64,000 bases of DNA from Nocardia concava NBRC 100430 (GCF_000308815.1 NZ_BAFX01000094.1:23370-87369); one strand, 5' to 3'; numbered from the stretch's first letter, positions 33,853 through 43,060 are shown. Notes: generated from the letters alone by a model not told the origin. Translations and numbers: made by a program.

Positions 33853-35070
33853 ATGCCACCCCGCCGTTTTCGGACGAACGCCGCAGCGAGCGCATTGCTC
33901 GCGCTGGTCCTGGTATTGGCGGCGTGCTCGTCCAATCTTCCGGACGGGAAGGTCGGTCCGCGCACGCCGGTCGCGCAGTCCATCACCCTGGTGCCCGCGC
34001 AGGGCAGCGACAAGGTGGACCCGTCGGCGCCGGTGAAGGTGAGCACCTCCAGCGGTGTGCTGACCGATGTCAGCCTCACCAATGACGCGGGCAAGGTCAT
34101 CGAGGGCACCTTCACCCCGGACAAGACCGCGTGGAAGCCCAACGAGCAGCTGGGTTACGGGCGCACCTACACCCTGAAGGCCGCGGGCGAGGACGTGACC
34201 GGACTCACCGGCCCCATCACCTCCACGTTCACCACCATCACGCCGAAGAACCAGACCAAGGTGTATCTGAACACCACGGGTGGTCAGGCCATTGTCGACG
34301 GCAACAGCTACGGCGTGGGCATGGTCATCGTCGCGCACTTCGACGAGGACATTCCGGACCGCGCGGCCGCCCAGAAGCGCCTGGTCGTCACCGCCGACCC
34401 GCCGGTCGAGGGCGCCTGGTACTGGCTCGACAACCGCAATGCGCACTGGCGGCCCAAGGAGTACTGGAAGTCCGGCACCAAGGTGAGCGTGGCGGCCAAC
34501 CTCTACGGCATCGAGGTCGGCAACGGCCTGTTCGGCCAGGAGGACGCCAAGGCCAACTTCGTCATCGGCCCCTCGCACGTGTCGATCGCCGATGACAACA
34601 CCCACCAGGTGCAGGTCTTCGAGAACGGTCAGCTGGTCCGCACCATGCCGACCTCCATGGGCCGCGGCGGCAGCGAGACGATCGCCGGCAAGACCTTCAC
34701 CTTCTGGACCATGCCCGGCACCTACACGGTGATGGACAAGGCCAATCCGGTGATCATGGACTCCTCCACCTACGGCCTGCCGGTCAATTCGCGGCTCGGC
34801 TACAAGGAGACCATCGGCTGGGCCACCCGCATCAGCACCGACGGCATCTACCTGCACCAGCTCGATTCCACGGTGTGGGCGCAGGGCAATACCGACACCT
34901 CGCACGGCTGCCTCAACCTCAATCTGGACAACGCGCAGTGGTTCTTCAACTTCGCGCAGCCCGGCGACATCGTGGAGGTCCGCAATACCGGCGGCGCACC
35001 GCTCGAGGTGTGGCAGAACGGCGACTGGACCCTGAGCTGGGATCAGTGGCTGGCCGGTAGCGCGCACTGA
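33853..35070 (+). CDS. L,D-transpeptidase lipoprotein (LdtMt2-like)
   Basis: A 405-residue L,D-transpeptidase that forms 3-3 cross-links in peptidoglycan. A lipoprotein signal with LAAC (Cys25) is followed by two Ig-like domains (about residues 35-235), the YkuD catalytic domain with HQLDSTVWA and the active site SHGCLNLN (Cys353, nearly the same number as Cys354 of LdtMt2), and a short C-terminal subdomain. ATG 33853 has AGGAGGGAA upstream. It begins 160 bp after the phosphoesterase gene and seems separately expressed. Confidence 0.93.
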   Translation: MPPRRFRTNAAASALLALVLVLAACSSNLPDGKVGPRTPVAQSITLVPAQGSDKVDPSAPVKVSTSSGVLTDVSLTNDAGKVIEGTFTPDKTAWKPNEQLGYGRTYTLKAAGEDVTGLTGPITSTFTTITPKNQTKVYLNTTGGQAIVDGNSYGVGMVIVAHFDEDIPDRAAAQKRLVVTADPPVEGAWYWLDNRNAHWRPKEYWKSGTKVSVAANLYGIEVGNGLFGQEDAKANFVIGPSHVSIADDNTHQVQVFENGQLVRTMPTSMGRGGSETIAGKTFTFWTMPGTYTVMDKANPVIMDSSTYGLPVNSRLGYKETIGWATRISTDGIYLHQLDSTVWAQGNTDTSHGCLNLNLDNAQWFFNFAQPGDIVEVRNTGGAPLEVWQNGDWTLSWDQWLAGSAH

Positions 35071-35073
35071 TCA

Positions 35074-35107
35074 TCTCCGGCCGGTGCCGCCGTCGCCGGG
35101 CCGGAGA
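35074..35107. terminator. Hairpin after the L,D-transpeptidase gene
   Basis: TCTCCGGCC (35074-35082) pairs with GGCCGGAGA (35099-35107). It lies between two convergent genes and lacks a clear T run. Confidence 0.5.
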
Positions 35108-35116
35108 AGTGATCGG

Positions 35117-36091
35117 CTAGGCCACGGCGGCCTGGAGGCGGCGGGCGTGTTCGGACAGCGCCACCGCGTCCGGGCCGCTGATTCGTCTTTCCACGGCCTC
35201 GGCGAATCGGTGGATGGTGAAGGCGCGCATGGCCGGACGGGTCAGGCGCAGCGACAGGTTCAGCGCCGGATCGAGCGCGGCGGGCAGGCCGAGATTGCGG
35301 CGGGCCGGGCGCGGGAGGGTGGCGATCAGCTGCGGGGTTATCAAGGCGGACAGCAGGAGTGGGGCCAGCTCGGGGAGCTGGGAGAGCGCGAAACCTCGCA
35401 ACAGAGCCAGCGCCGGGGCTACCGCCAGATCCGCGCCGAAGGATTCGATCACCCCGTAGCGGTGCGCGATCCCGGCATAGTAGTCGGCCACACCCTGGCA
35501 CGAAGTGGGAATCTCCTCCGGGTTCGCGCCCATCAGCACACCGAATTGCTTGGCCTCCAACCAGAATCGATCCCGGTCGGCCGGATCGAGCCGCGCCGGG
35601 CGACGCAGGCCCTCGTAGGCGAAGTTCTCGTAGACCAGCAACGCCGCCTGCATGATCGTGACGTGGGCGAAAAGCACCAGCTCCTCCCCCTGCGCGGCAT
35701 ACGGCTCACCGGTGCCCGGGATCGTGCCGGTCATCGACCGGTGATAGCGCCGCAGATGCGCCGCGGTCCGGTCGGCGGAAGCCTTGTCGCCCAGGATGAT
35801 CGGAACCGGCACGCCGACCGTGCGCTGCGCCCGCCGAACAGCCATGATCGGACTCATGCTCCGCTGCGTCCGCCCGGCGACCGCCAGCGGATCATGATCG
35901 AGAATGACCGCCTGCATGCCGATGTGCGGCACCTCCAGCAGCGCGGTCACCGGGGCCAGGAATGGCGTGACCGCCGGATGTAGCAATACTCGCCAAACTT
36001 GCGAGCCCGGGCCGAAATACCCGTGATCCTCGCGATCCGCCGGAGTGGGGGCCGGACCGCGTCGCCAGATCCGGACATTCTGTGATGCCAT
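35117..36091 (-). CDS. MpaB-like (DUF2236) oxygenase family protein
   Basis: A 324-residue protein of the DUF2236/MpaB family, which includes the latex-clearing Lcp and the mycophenolic-acid MpaB enzymes and often binds heme. Visible features are SQVWRVLLHPAV near residue 30, the central HVTIMQAALLVYENFAYEG helix and DRDRFWLEAKQFGVLMG. The heme His seen in Lcp cannot be assigned with certainty. It is divergent from a TetR gene across a perfect 33-bp dyad, so it is the likely target of that regulator. Confidence 0.8.
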   Translation of the reverse strand: MASQNVRIWRRGPAPTPADREDHGYFGPGSQVWRVLLHPAVTPFLAPVTALLEVPHIGMQAVILDHDPLAVAGRTQRSMSPIMAVRRAQRTVGVPVPIILGDKASADRTAAHLRRYHRSMTGTIPGTGEPYAAQGEELVLFAHVTIMQAALLVYENFAYEGLRRPARLDPADRDRFWLEAKQFGVLMGANPEEIPTSCQGVADYYAGIAHRYGVIESFGADLAVAPALALLRGFALSQLPELAPLLLSALITPQLIATLPRPARRNLGLPAALDPALNLSLRLTRPAMRAFTIHRFAEAVERRISGPDAVALSEHARRLQAAVA

Positions 36092-36141
36092 GGCCGATCA
36101 CCTCGTCGTGTTCCATATCGGCTGTCGCACAAGCGTATTGA

Positions 36142-36174
36142 CCAGTCGGACGACTTGACAAGTCGCGCGACTGG
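36142..36174. promoter_or_regulatory. TetR operator (nested palindromes)
   Basis: Outer arms CCAGTCG (36142-36148) and CGACTGG (36168-36174) and inner arms CGACTTG (36151-36157) and CAAGTCG (36159-36165) share one centre at 36158. It lies between the divergent DUF2236 and TetR genes. Confidence 0.75.
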
Positions 36175-36202
36175 TTTGTTGCAGGACCGGTATCGTGGGC
36201 GG

Positions 36203-36871
36203 GTGTCGGTAACGACGGGAAACACCAGGCGAAATCAGGCCGAGCAACGCCGCAGCCGCGCCGAGCAACGCGAGGACACCCGGCTGGCCATTCTCGACGC
36301 CACCATCGCCAGCTTGATCGAGAACGGCCATGCCGCCACGACTACGCGCGGCGTCGCCGAACGAGCAGGTGTGAGCCAGGGCGCGGTCCAGCACTACTAC
36401 CCCACCCGCGCCGAACTCCTGGACGCCGCCATCGGCCGGGTCGCCGACATCACGGCACAGGCGGTCGTCGAAACCTATTCCACGGTAACGGGTTCCGACC
36501 GCGAGCGAGTCGGCGTCCTGGTCGACGAACTCTGGACCCTGGCCCAGGTGGCCCCCGTCAGCGTCGGCTTCGAATTTCTGGCCGCGGCCCGCACCGACCC
36601 CGAAATGTCCTCCACCGTTACCCATCTCGTGGAGCACATCGAGTCCACCGTCTTCTCCGTGGCCCGTCAGGTTCTCGGCGACCTGGCCGACCAGCCCGGC
36701 GCGCGGGACTGGATGCGCCTCACATTGATCACCGTCGCGGGCGTCCTGCTCACCGCCAGCGTCCCCGCCGCCTCGAGCCTGGTCCCCGACTGGCGCACCG
36801 TCCGCCATCACATCATGACCAGTTTCGACTCCTGGCGAGCGGAACCGTACCTTCCTGAGGACCGTCCGTAA
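36203..36871 (+). CDS. TetR family transcriptional regulator
   Basis: A 222-residue TetR-type repressor. The HTH is AERAGVSQGAVQHYYPTRAELL near residues 55-76 (parts), preceded by an Arg/Gln-rich N-terminal tail (RRNQAEQRRSRAEQRE). The ligand-binding domain is all helical. GTG at 36203 is chosen over an upstream in-frame start because the latter overlaps the promoter. It probably controls the divergent DUF2236 gene and itself through the dyad at 36142. Confidence 0.88.
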   Translation: MSVTTGNTRRNQAEQRRSRAEQREDTRLAILDATIASLIENGHAATTTRGVAERAGVSQGAVQHYYPTRAELLDAAIGRVADITAQAVVETYSTVTGSDRERVGVLVDELWTLAQVAPVSVGFEFLAAARTDPEMSSTVTHLVEHIESTVFSVARQVLGDLADQPGARDWMRLTLITVAGVLLTASVPAASSLVPDWRTVRHHIMTSFDSWRAEPYLPEDRP

Positions 36872-36915
36872 TATCCAGAATGGAGGGATTCGCCCACCGA
36901 AAGGTCGTACCGACG

Positions 36916-37926
36916 ATGAAGTCCACCCGGATAGTCCTGGCCTCGCGCCCGATCGGCATGCCGGAGCAGGAGAATTTCCGCACCGAGACCGTCGAACTGG
37001 AGCTGCCGCCGGGGTCGGCGCTGCTGCAGACGCTGTACCTCTCGCTGGATCCCTACATGCGGGGCCGAATGAGCGACCTGCCGTCCTACGCGCCCCCGGT
37101 CGAGGTCGGCGGCGTCATGTGCGGCGGCACCGTCTCCCGGGTGCTCGAATCCACCGATCCCGCACTGCAACCCGGCGATATCGTGCTCGGCTACGGCGGT
37201 TGGCAGACGCATTCGGTCGAACCCGTCGCCAGCCTGCGCAAGCTGGATCCGGCCGCCGCGCCGCTGACCACCGCGCTGGGTGTGCTGGGCATGCCGGGTC
37301 TGACCGCCTACACCGGCCTGCTCACCATCGGTCAGCCCAAGCCGGGCGAGACCGTGGTGGTCGCCGCCGCCACCGGACCGGTCGGCGCGACCGTCGGCCA
37401 GATCGCGAAGATCAAGGGCGCGCGGGCCGTCGGCATCGCGGGCGGACCGGAGAAGGTGGCGCTGCTGCGCGATCGTTTCGGCTTCGACGCCGCCGTCGAC
37501 CACCGCGCCCCCGATTTCGCCGAGCAGCTCGCCGCCGCGACCCCGGACGGCATCGACGTCTACTTCGAGAATGTCGGCGGCCCGGTCTTCGACGCGGTGC
37601 TGGGACGGCTGAACCAATTCGCCCGAATCCCGGTGTGCGGCTTGATCGCCAACTACAACGCCACCGAGCTGCCGCCCGGCCCGGACCGGGTGCCGCTGCT
37701 CATGTCGAACATCCTGCGCAAGAGCCTGACCGTGCGCGGGTACATCATGACCGAGTTCCTGGATCAGGCCGGGGCGTTCTACGCCGAGGCGGGGCCGTGG
37801 ATCGCGGAGGGCAAGCTGGCGTATCTGGAGGACATCGTGGACGGGCTGGAAAACGCCGTCGAAGCTTTCCAGGGTCTGCTCACCGGCAAGAACCTGGGCA
37901 AGCTGGTCATCAAGGTGTCCGACTGA
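36916..37926 (+). CDS. NADP-dependent medium-chain oxidoreductase (CurA-like, zinc-free)
   Basis: A 336-residue MDR-family protein without structural or catalytic zinc ligands. LYLSLDPYMRGRMSD near residue 38 and the nucleotide-binding GPVGATVGQIAKIKGARAVGIAGG, plus YFENVGGPVFDAVL, place it with NADPH-dependent alkenal/curcumin reductases (leukotriene B4 dehydrogenase-like), which reduce activated double bonds. ATG 36916 is preceded by GAAAGG; an in-frame ATG at 36880 would add 12 residues. It follows the TetR gene by 44 bp and may be co-transcribed with it. Confidence 0.88.
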   Translation: MKSTRIVLASRPIGMPEQENFRTETVELELPPGSALLQTLYLSLDPYMRGRMSDLPSYAPPVEVGGVMCGGTVSRVLESTDPALQPGDIVLGYGGWQTHSVEPVASLRKLDPAAAPLTTALGVLGMPGLTAYTGLLTIGQPKPGETVVVAAATGPVGATVGQIAKIKGARAVGIAGGPEKVALLRDRFGFDAAVDHRAPDFAEQLAAATPDGIDVYFENVGGPVFDAVLGRLNQFARIPVCGLIANYNATELPPGPDRVPLLMSNILRKSLTVRGYIMTEFLDQAGAFYAEAGPWIAEGKLAYLEDIVDGLENAVEAFQGLLTGKNLGKLVIKVSD

Positions 37927-37929
37927 CCT

Positions 37930-38586
37930 CTACCGCATGGCTGCCACATAGGGCCGCAGGCCGAGCGTGATGTCCACGCACGCGCCGAGCAGGATGTCCC
38001 GCTCGACCCGGTCGAGCGGGTGCCGCAGCCAGAGCCGGGTGCCGAGGATCGGGACGGGCAGCGGCTGCCCGGCCTGATCCCACCAGAAGGATTCGTTGTA
38101 GAGGTCGTCGACGATGCGCCGCACGGTCCACCCGCCGATCCTGCGGACCACGTCCAGGCGGCCTGCTTCCTCACCCATCCGGTCGAGCACCACCAGCCGG
38201 TACAGCTCCGGAGTCTTGGCCTCCTCGGCGTCGGGCACGAAGTGGAAAAGCGTTCCCGCCGTGGACCCTACGGCCGTGGAGGTGTCGGCCCGCTGGATGG
38301 TGCCGATGGCCGTCCCGTCCCCGCGGCTGAGCACGGTGGGCTCCGACGAGCGCGACTCCACCCACACCACCGACCCGTCGGCGTAGGTGATCCGATGCTT
38401 GCCGGTGCCGCCGTTCTTGAACCCGAACAGGATGGCGGCCTTCGCCCCGAGACCGTTGCCCGCGCCCTGCACCCCGACGGCCAAGGGATCACCGGGCCCC
38501 GCACTGAAGGTGATCTTCAGTGCATTGCTCACCTTGTGCACGACCCGGCCCTCGATCATCGTCGAGCCGTTCTCCGGCGCTGGCAT
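37930..38586 (-). CDS. Hypothetical protein
   Basis: A 218-residue soluble protein without signal peptide. Repeated short hydrophobic stretches separated by Gly/Asp turns suggest a beta-rich fold; a remote relation to LURP/scramblase-like proteins is only an impression. The start MPAPENGSTM at 38586 is preferred to a longer Arg-rich reading. It is convergent with the oxidoreductase gene, with three bases between the stops. Confidence 0.6.
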   Translation of the reverse strand: MPAPENGSTMIEGRVVHKVSNALKITFSAGPGDPLAVGVQGAGNGLGAKAAILFGFKNGGTGKHRITYADGSVVWVESRSSEPTVLSRGDGTAIGTIQRADTSTAVGSTAGTLFHFVPDAEEAKTPELYRLVVLDRMGEEAGRLDVVRRIGGWTVRRIVDDLYNESFWWDQAGQPLPVPILGTRLWLRHPLDRVERDILLGACVDITLGLRPYVAAMR

Positions 38587-38626
38587 CGTTCGATGGTAGG
38601 CCCGGAGCGCCTGCCCCAGAGGGGAT

Positions 38627-39295
38627 TCAGCTCGGGAAACCGACCTTCGCCAGCGCCGTGGTCCAATCGGTGGCGATGGCCACCTGCGCGTCGACGAGCG
38701 CGACCTTGCCATCGCAGATCAGCGTGTGCAGCTTGGACTCGACGCCGTCCTTGGGATTGTTCGTCCCGGCCCCGTTCTTGTGGCCCGGCGACGGCGGTTC
38801 GACCCACAGATTGCGCGGATCATTGGGATCGCCGCCCAGTTCCAGCGAGATGAGGTGGTCGTACTCGGCGTCGCGGGGGTCGCCGGTGTAGTCGTAGGAC
38901 TTGATATTGGCGGCCTTCTCCGGACCGGTGATCGAGGTATTGGGCCGAATCGAGGCCGTATAACCCGACTTACAGATGGTGTCGGCCAGATTCTCCGCTG
39001 TCACTTTGGGATTGGTCGCGCCCGGCGTGCAGTTCGCGTCGGGCAGCGGCTGGCCGTCGGAGCTCTTGCGATAATGGCAGCTGCCGGGCGCGGGCTGGGC
39101 CTGCACGGTGTAGGTGCCCGACGGTCCCGGACCGACCGGTACGCTGCCGCCGTTCTCCTTGGGCGCGGGCTGCGGAACCCCCTGTGCGGGAGCATTGGCC
39201 GGATGATTGGCGGGATGCTTCGCCGCCTCCTTCGAACAGCCGGAGATCAAACCAACGACCAGCAGGGCCGCCGCAAGCCCCTTGTGCGCCTTCAT
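38627..39295 (-). CDS. Lipoprotein with HNH-like nuclease motif
   Basis: A 222-residue predicted lipoprotein: MKAHKGLAAALLVVGLISGC gives a lipobox Cys at residue 20. A Pro/Ala-rich linker follows, then a C-terminal domain with NCTPGATNPKVT, TICKSGYTASIRP and EYDHLISLELGG followed by NLWVEPP. This D-H...N arrangement occurs in secreted HNH-type proteins of actinomycetes. If active it would cut DNA outside the cell. AGGGGAAATT precedes the ATG. No immunity-like gene is adjacent. Confidence 0.7.
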   Translation of the reverse strand: MKAHKGLAAALLVVGLISGCSKEAAKHPANHPANAPAQGVPQPAPKENGGSVPVGPGPSGTYTVQAQPAPGSCHYRKSSDGQPLPDANCTPGATNPKVTAENLADTICKSGYTASIRPNTSITGPEKAANIKSYDYTGDPRDAEYDHLISLELGGDPNDPRNLWVEPPSPGHKNGAGTNNPKDGVESKLHTLICDGKVALVDAQVAIATDWTTALAKVGFPS

Positions 39296-39359
39296 AATTT
39301 CCCCTGCTAGACCCGGATGGCAGCCAAGACAATACATACCGACCGGTTATGCTGCACGG

Positions 39360-39758
39360 ATGACCGCAGATCCGTCTCGTACCACCGGAGTCCGCACCCG
39401 CGCTTTGGCTCTCGCGGGGCTGCTCCTCGGCGTCGGCACCCTGCATTTCGTCACTCCCAAACCGTTCGATGCCTTGATACCACCGCAGCTCCCCGGCAAA
39501 CCCCGTACCTACACCCAGGTTTCGGGCGCGGCCGAGCTGACCGCCGGCACGCTGCTGCTGCTCCCCCGCACCCGCGGGCTGGGCGCGCGCCTGGCCGCGC
39601 TCATCTTCATCACCGTCTTCCCCGGCAATGTGCAGATGGCCTACGACTGGTGGAACAGCGACAAACCCGCGGCTCTGAAAGCCGGTGCCCTGCTGCGCCT
39701 CCCGTTCCAGATTCCGCTGATCACCAGCGCGCGCAAGGTGTACCGCGCCGGGCGGTGA
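39360..39758 (+). CDS. DoxX-like membrane protein
   Basis: A 132-residue four-segment membrane protein of the DoxX superfamily: LALAGLLLGVGTLHFVTPKPF in the first segment (parts), then GAAELTAGTLLLLPRTRGLGA and VFPGNVQMAYDWW. DoxX-like proteins are linked to thiol and redox homeostasis; function here is unassigned. No SD is visible and TATGCT lies ten bases before the ATG, so a leaderless transcript is possible. Confidence 0.8.
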   Translation: MTADPSRTTGVRTRALALAGLLLGVGTLHFVTPKPFDALIPPQLPGKPRTYTQVSGAAELTAGTLLLLPRTRGLGARLAALIFITVFPGNVQMAYDWWNSDKPAALKAGALLRLPFQIPLITSARKVYRAGR

Positions 39759-40655
39759 TCACTCCAGCGCGGCGGTGACGGCGGCGGGCACCGGTACGCC
39801 CCGCCGCACCACCTCCGCGACGAAACGGCGCACGAGCACGTCGCCCGGAGTCCCGATGAGGCACACCAGCTCCCGCTCGACCCCGGGCCGCAGGCGGCGT
39901 ACGAGCATCGATCCGCTCAGCGCCGTGGTCGGCACCAGCGCCACGCCCACACCCGCGCCGGCTAATCGGGCGGCCGTCACGGCCTGCCGGGTGCGCACGG
40001 CCGCGGTGAGCACCACGCCCTGACGCGCCGCCTGGGCATCCAGCCAACCGCCCAGCCCGTTGTCCGGGTGATAGTGCACCAGCGGCTCATCCGCCAACTG
40101 CTCGAAGCCGATTCGCTTGCGCCCGGCGAGCGGATGCCCGGATGGCAGTACCGCCACCACTTCCTCGACGCCGATAACCTCCGCGCTCCCGGTCCACCGC
40201 GTCGGCCGCGGCCCGATGGCCACGTCGGCCTCCCCCGATTCCACCAGCCGAGCCAGCTCATCGGCGCTGGTGGCCTCGGTAAGCCCCAGCCCCACCAAGG
40301 GATTCCGCCGCAGCCACGTCTTCAGCACCGGTGCGAGCAGTCCCGCCGTCATGCTCTCCGCGCACGCGATCCGCAGATGCCCGCCCGCACCGCTCGCGGT
40401 CGCCCGCCCGGTACTCACCACCCGCTGCGCCGCCGACAGCGCGGCCCGCGCATCCGCCGCCACCGCGCGTCCCACCACGGTCGCCCGCACCCCGCGCGGC
40501 AGCCGTTCCAGCACCGGCGCCCCGATCTCCTTCTCCAGCGCGGCCAGCTGATGCGACAGGGCGGGCTGCGACATGTGCAGCGCCGCCGCGGCTTCGGTGA
40601 TCGATCCGGCGTCGAGCACGGCGACCAGGCATTCGAGGGCGCGCAGGGTAGGCAT
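39759..40655 (-). CDS. LysR family transcriptional regulator
   Basis: A 298-residue LysR-type regulator: HTH at about residues 15-45 (GSITEAAAALHMSQPALSHQ, then LEKEIGAPVLERLPRGVRAT), followed by the two-lobed effector domain (LRIACAESMTAGLL, GVGVALVPT). It is divergent from the SDR gene at 40736 with an 80-bp intergenic region and probably controls it. It abuts the convergent DoxX-like gene with no gap. Confidence 0.9.
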   Translation of the reverse strand: MPTLRALECLVAVLDAGSITEAAAALHMSQPALSHQLAALEKEIGAPVLERLPRGVRATVVGRAVAADARAALSAAQRVVSTGRATASGAGGHLRIACAESMTAGLLAPVLKTWLRRNPLVGLGLTEATSADELARLVESGEADVAIGPRPTRWTGSAEVIGVEEVVAVLPSGHPLAGRKRIGFEQLADEPLVHYHPDNGLGGWLDAQAARQGVVLTAAVRTRQAVTAARLAGAGVGVALVPTTALSGSMLVRRLRPGVERELVCLIGTPGDVLVRRFVAEVVRRGVPVPAAVTAALE

Positions 40656-40735
40656 TCGTTGATTCTATGGCAAGCATCGAAAGCATTCAGATCGCGACGG
40701 GATGATCAGGTCGCCGCCCGGCGCTGACTCCTGGC

Positions 40736-41392
40736 ATGACGACATTGCAGAACAAGAAAATGGTGATCATCGGCGGCGGCTCCGGAATCGCCCGGCAACT
40801 CGCAGCCGACGCGGAAGCCGCTGGCGCACAGGTGATCTCGGTCGGCCGCCCCGAACTCGATCTGGCCGAAGAATCCACGATCGAGGCCCTGGCCGCCCGC
40901 GTCGGCGAGCTCGACTACCTCGTCACCCTCGCCGCCGACCCCGCCAACGGCCCGGTCACCGCGCTCGACCGCGACGCCGTGCACCGCGCCTTCGATGCCA
41001 AGGTGATCGGCCCCCTCCTGCTGGCCAAGCATTTCGCCGACCGCTTCCGCCCGGGCGGCGCGATGCTGCTGTTCTCCGGCGTAGTGGCCTGGCGTCCGGC
41101 TTCCGGCCGCACGGTCATGGCCGCCGCCAACGCGGCCGCCTCGACCTTGGCCGCCGCGCTCGCGGTGGAACTGGGACCGGTGCGGGTCAACGCCATCGCC
41201 CCCGGCATCGTGGATTCGGGCGCGTGGGACGGCCCGGGCAAGGACGATCTGTTCGCCGCGGTCGCCGCGAAGAACCCGGCCCGCCGCGTCGGCACGCCCG
41301 CCGACATCTCCGCGGCCGCCCTACTCGCCCTGACCAATCCGTTCCTGACCGGAACCACCCTGCACGTCGACGGTGGCGGCCGCTGGGCGTGA
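40736..41392 (+). CDS. SDR-family protein lacking catalytic Tyr and Lys
   Basis: A 218-residue short SDR. The cofactor loop is IIGGGSGIARQLA near residue 12, and the C-terminal LGPVRVNAIAPGIVDSGAW and HVDGGGRWA fit the family. The position of Y-x-x-x-K reads MAAAN, so both catalytic residues are missing; NNAG is replaced by LAADPA. Such SDRs occur as a subfamily of uncertain activity. It is divergent from a LysR gene. Confidence 0.8.
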   Translation: MTTLQNKKMVIIGGGSGIARQLAADAEAAGAQVISVGRPELDLAEESTIEALAARVGELDYLVTLAADPANGPVTALDRDAVHRAFDAKVIGPLLLAKHFADRFRPGGAMLLFSGVVAWRPASGRTVMAAANAAASTLAAALAVELGPVRVNAIAPGIVDSGAWDGPGKDDLFAAVAAKNPARRVGTPADISAAALLALTNPFLTGTTLHVDGGGRWA

Positions 41393-41404
41393 GAACCGGT
41401 GCGC

Positions 41405-41971
41405 TCAGGCCAGGATGAAGCTGAGCTGCTCGGCGAATCCGCCGCCCTGGCGCATCCAGGAATAGCCGAACCAGACTCCGGGCACGACCTCGCGGATCTC
41501 GTCGTAGAGCTGCGGGGTCGGCGACGGGGCGTAGTCGAGGATCCAGGTCGGTCCGCCGTCCACCACCGAGGGACCGGCGTAGACGTTCGCGGGCCAGGCC
41601 TCGAACCCCGCTCCGGTGATCCGGTTGAGGAGATAGCCGCCCGCGGGACCGGTGTAGAAGTCCTTGCCGATCCAGACCAGTGGCGTCCAGGACTGCATCT
41701 CGCGCGGCAAGGCGACCCAGCCGTCCTTCGCGCCGATCGGGACATCGCCGCGCGGGGCGTCCCGGTAGATAGCCCGCAGCTGTTCGGGCCCACATCTGAA
41801 CCGCAGAGAGTCCACAGTTGCTGATGTGTTGTCGGAGAACAGAACACAGCCGTTGCCATAGTCGGCACCGGCATGGGCGAGCACCGGGACGACCATGACC
41901 AGCACCCCGAAACCGAGGGGCGCGAGGCTCTTTACTAGGGCTTTTCGGAGAAGCTGACCGCTGGTACCCAT
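41405..41971 (-). CDS. Secreted or membrane-anchored hypothetical protein
   Basis: A 188-residue protein with an N-terminal hydrophobic signal (LGFGVLVMVVPVLAHAGAD, AHA cleavage near residue 34). The mature part has two Cys (GNGCVLF and RFRCGPEQ) about 20 residues apart and many aromatic residues. Not a family I know. The start at 41971 has GGTGGAGA upstream. It is convergent with the SDR gene. Confidence 0.65.
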   Translation of the reverse strand: MGTSGQLLRKALVKSLAPLGFGVLVMVVPVLAHAGADYGNGCVLFSDNTSATVDSLRFRCGPEQLRAIYRDAPRGDVPIGAKDGWVALPREMQSWTPLVWIGKDFYTGPAGGYLLNRITGAGFEAWPANVYAGPSVVDGGPTWILDYAPSPTPQLYDEIREVVPGVWFGYSWMRQGGGFAEQLSFILA

Positions 41972-42136
41972 TGTTGTCTCCACCGGGATGAATCCCGACC
42001 CACCAGCGATCTTAGTTCGCGGCAAAATAGCTGGTCAGAACTGACGCCCAACCGAGACCAGATCGATCCGCAGTTAACAGGAAATTGACAGCTTCCCGCT
42101 GGAAATGTCTCGAGGTTCGTGTCGATGTATTGAGTC

Positions 42137-43060
42137 ATGACCCCGATTCAGGCCCGCACACCGCACGCTCGGTGGACTTGGATCGCGGCCGGCAGTTTCG
42201 TCGCCGTGATCTCCCTGGCAGCACTTGGCGCGCCCCGCGCCCTGGCCACCTCTCGCGACCAGATAGGTCTCGACCAGCTTCCGGAGACGCCGCCGCCCGG
42301 CACGACACTGGTTGTCCCGCGCCCCATCTCGGTGACCGCGATCGCCCAGCAGATGCAGGCCGCCATCCAGGCCGCCTCGCCCGGCACCACGGTCGGCATC
42401 GACGTGGTGGACACCACCACCGGCGCGCCCGTGGCCAGCCTCAATGCCGACCAGCAGTTCTACACGGCCTCGGTGGTGAAGCTGCTCATCGCGCTCGACA
42501 CGCTCGAGGACCAGAACTGGCAACCGGATTCGGACACCGCCGACCGGGTCAGCGAGATGCTGTCGGCCAGCAATGACTACATCGCCGACTGGCTGTGGGA
42601 CACCGGCGGCAACAACGCGATCATCGACCGCATGGTGAGCGCCATCGGACTGAACGCGACCACCGCGCCCGAGGACATCGCGCAGTGGGGCGAAACCCTC
42701 ACCACACCACGGGATGTCGTGTCGATCTTCCGCTACATCAGCACGGGTATCCCGGCCTCGGCGCGGGACCTGATTCTCGGTGCGCTGCACAATGCCTCGG
42801 AGACGGCCTCCGACGGCACCAACCAGTACTTCGGCATTCCGGACGCGCTGACGGGCGCGACCTGGGCGGTGAAACAGGGCTGGATGGAACTGAATTCCTC
42901 GACCACCCTCGCCACCACCGGGCTGGTCAGCCCCTCACCCGACCAGCCCTACCGCTACGCCGTGGTGGTGTTGTCCACGCAGCCTGCGGGGACCGACTGG
43001 TCGGTGGCGGGCGCGGCGCTCACGGCCGGAGTTCAGCTACTACACGCGGTGCTGAAGTAG
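42137..43060 (+). CDS. Class A beta-lactamase-like serine hydrolase (secreted)
   Basis: A 307-residue exported protein: signal peptide over residues 10-38 (WTWIAAGSFVAVISLAALG). The SxxK motif is Ser112-V-V-Lys115 (YTASVVKLL), a second motif Ser145-Asn146-Asp147 sits where SDN is usual, and a KQG (AVKQGWM) stands in for KTG. The set resembles class A beta-lactamase/transpeptidase folds but with altered second and third motifs, so hydrolysis of beta-lactams is doubtful; peptidoglycan-related or unknown activity is as likely. Confidence 0.8.
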   Translation: MTPIQARTPHARWTWIAAGSFVAVISLAALGAPRALATSRDQIGLDQLPETPPPGTTLVVPRPISVTAIAQQMQAAIQAASPGTTVGIDVVDTTTGAPVASLNADQQFYTASVVKLLIALDTLEDQNWQPDSDTADRVSEMLSASNDYIADWLWDTGGNNAIIDRMVSAIGLNATTAPEDIAQWGETLTTPRDVVSIFRYISTGIPASARDLILGALHNASETASDGTNQYFGIPDALTGATWAVKQGWMELNSSTTLATTGLVSPSPDQPYRYAVVVLSTQPAGTDWSVAGAALTAGVQLLHAVLK

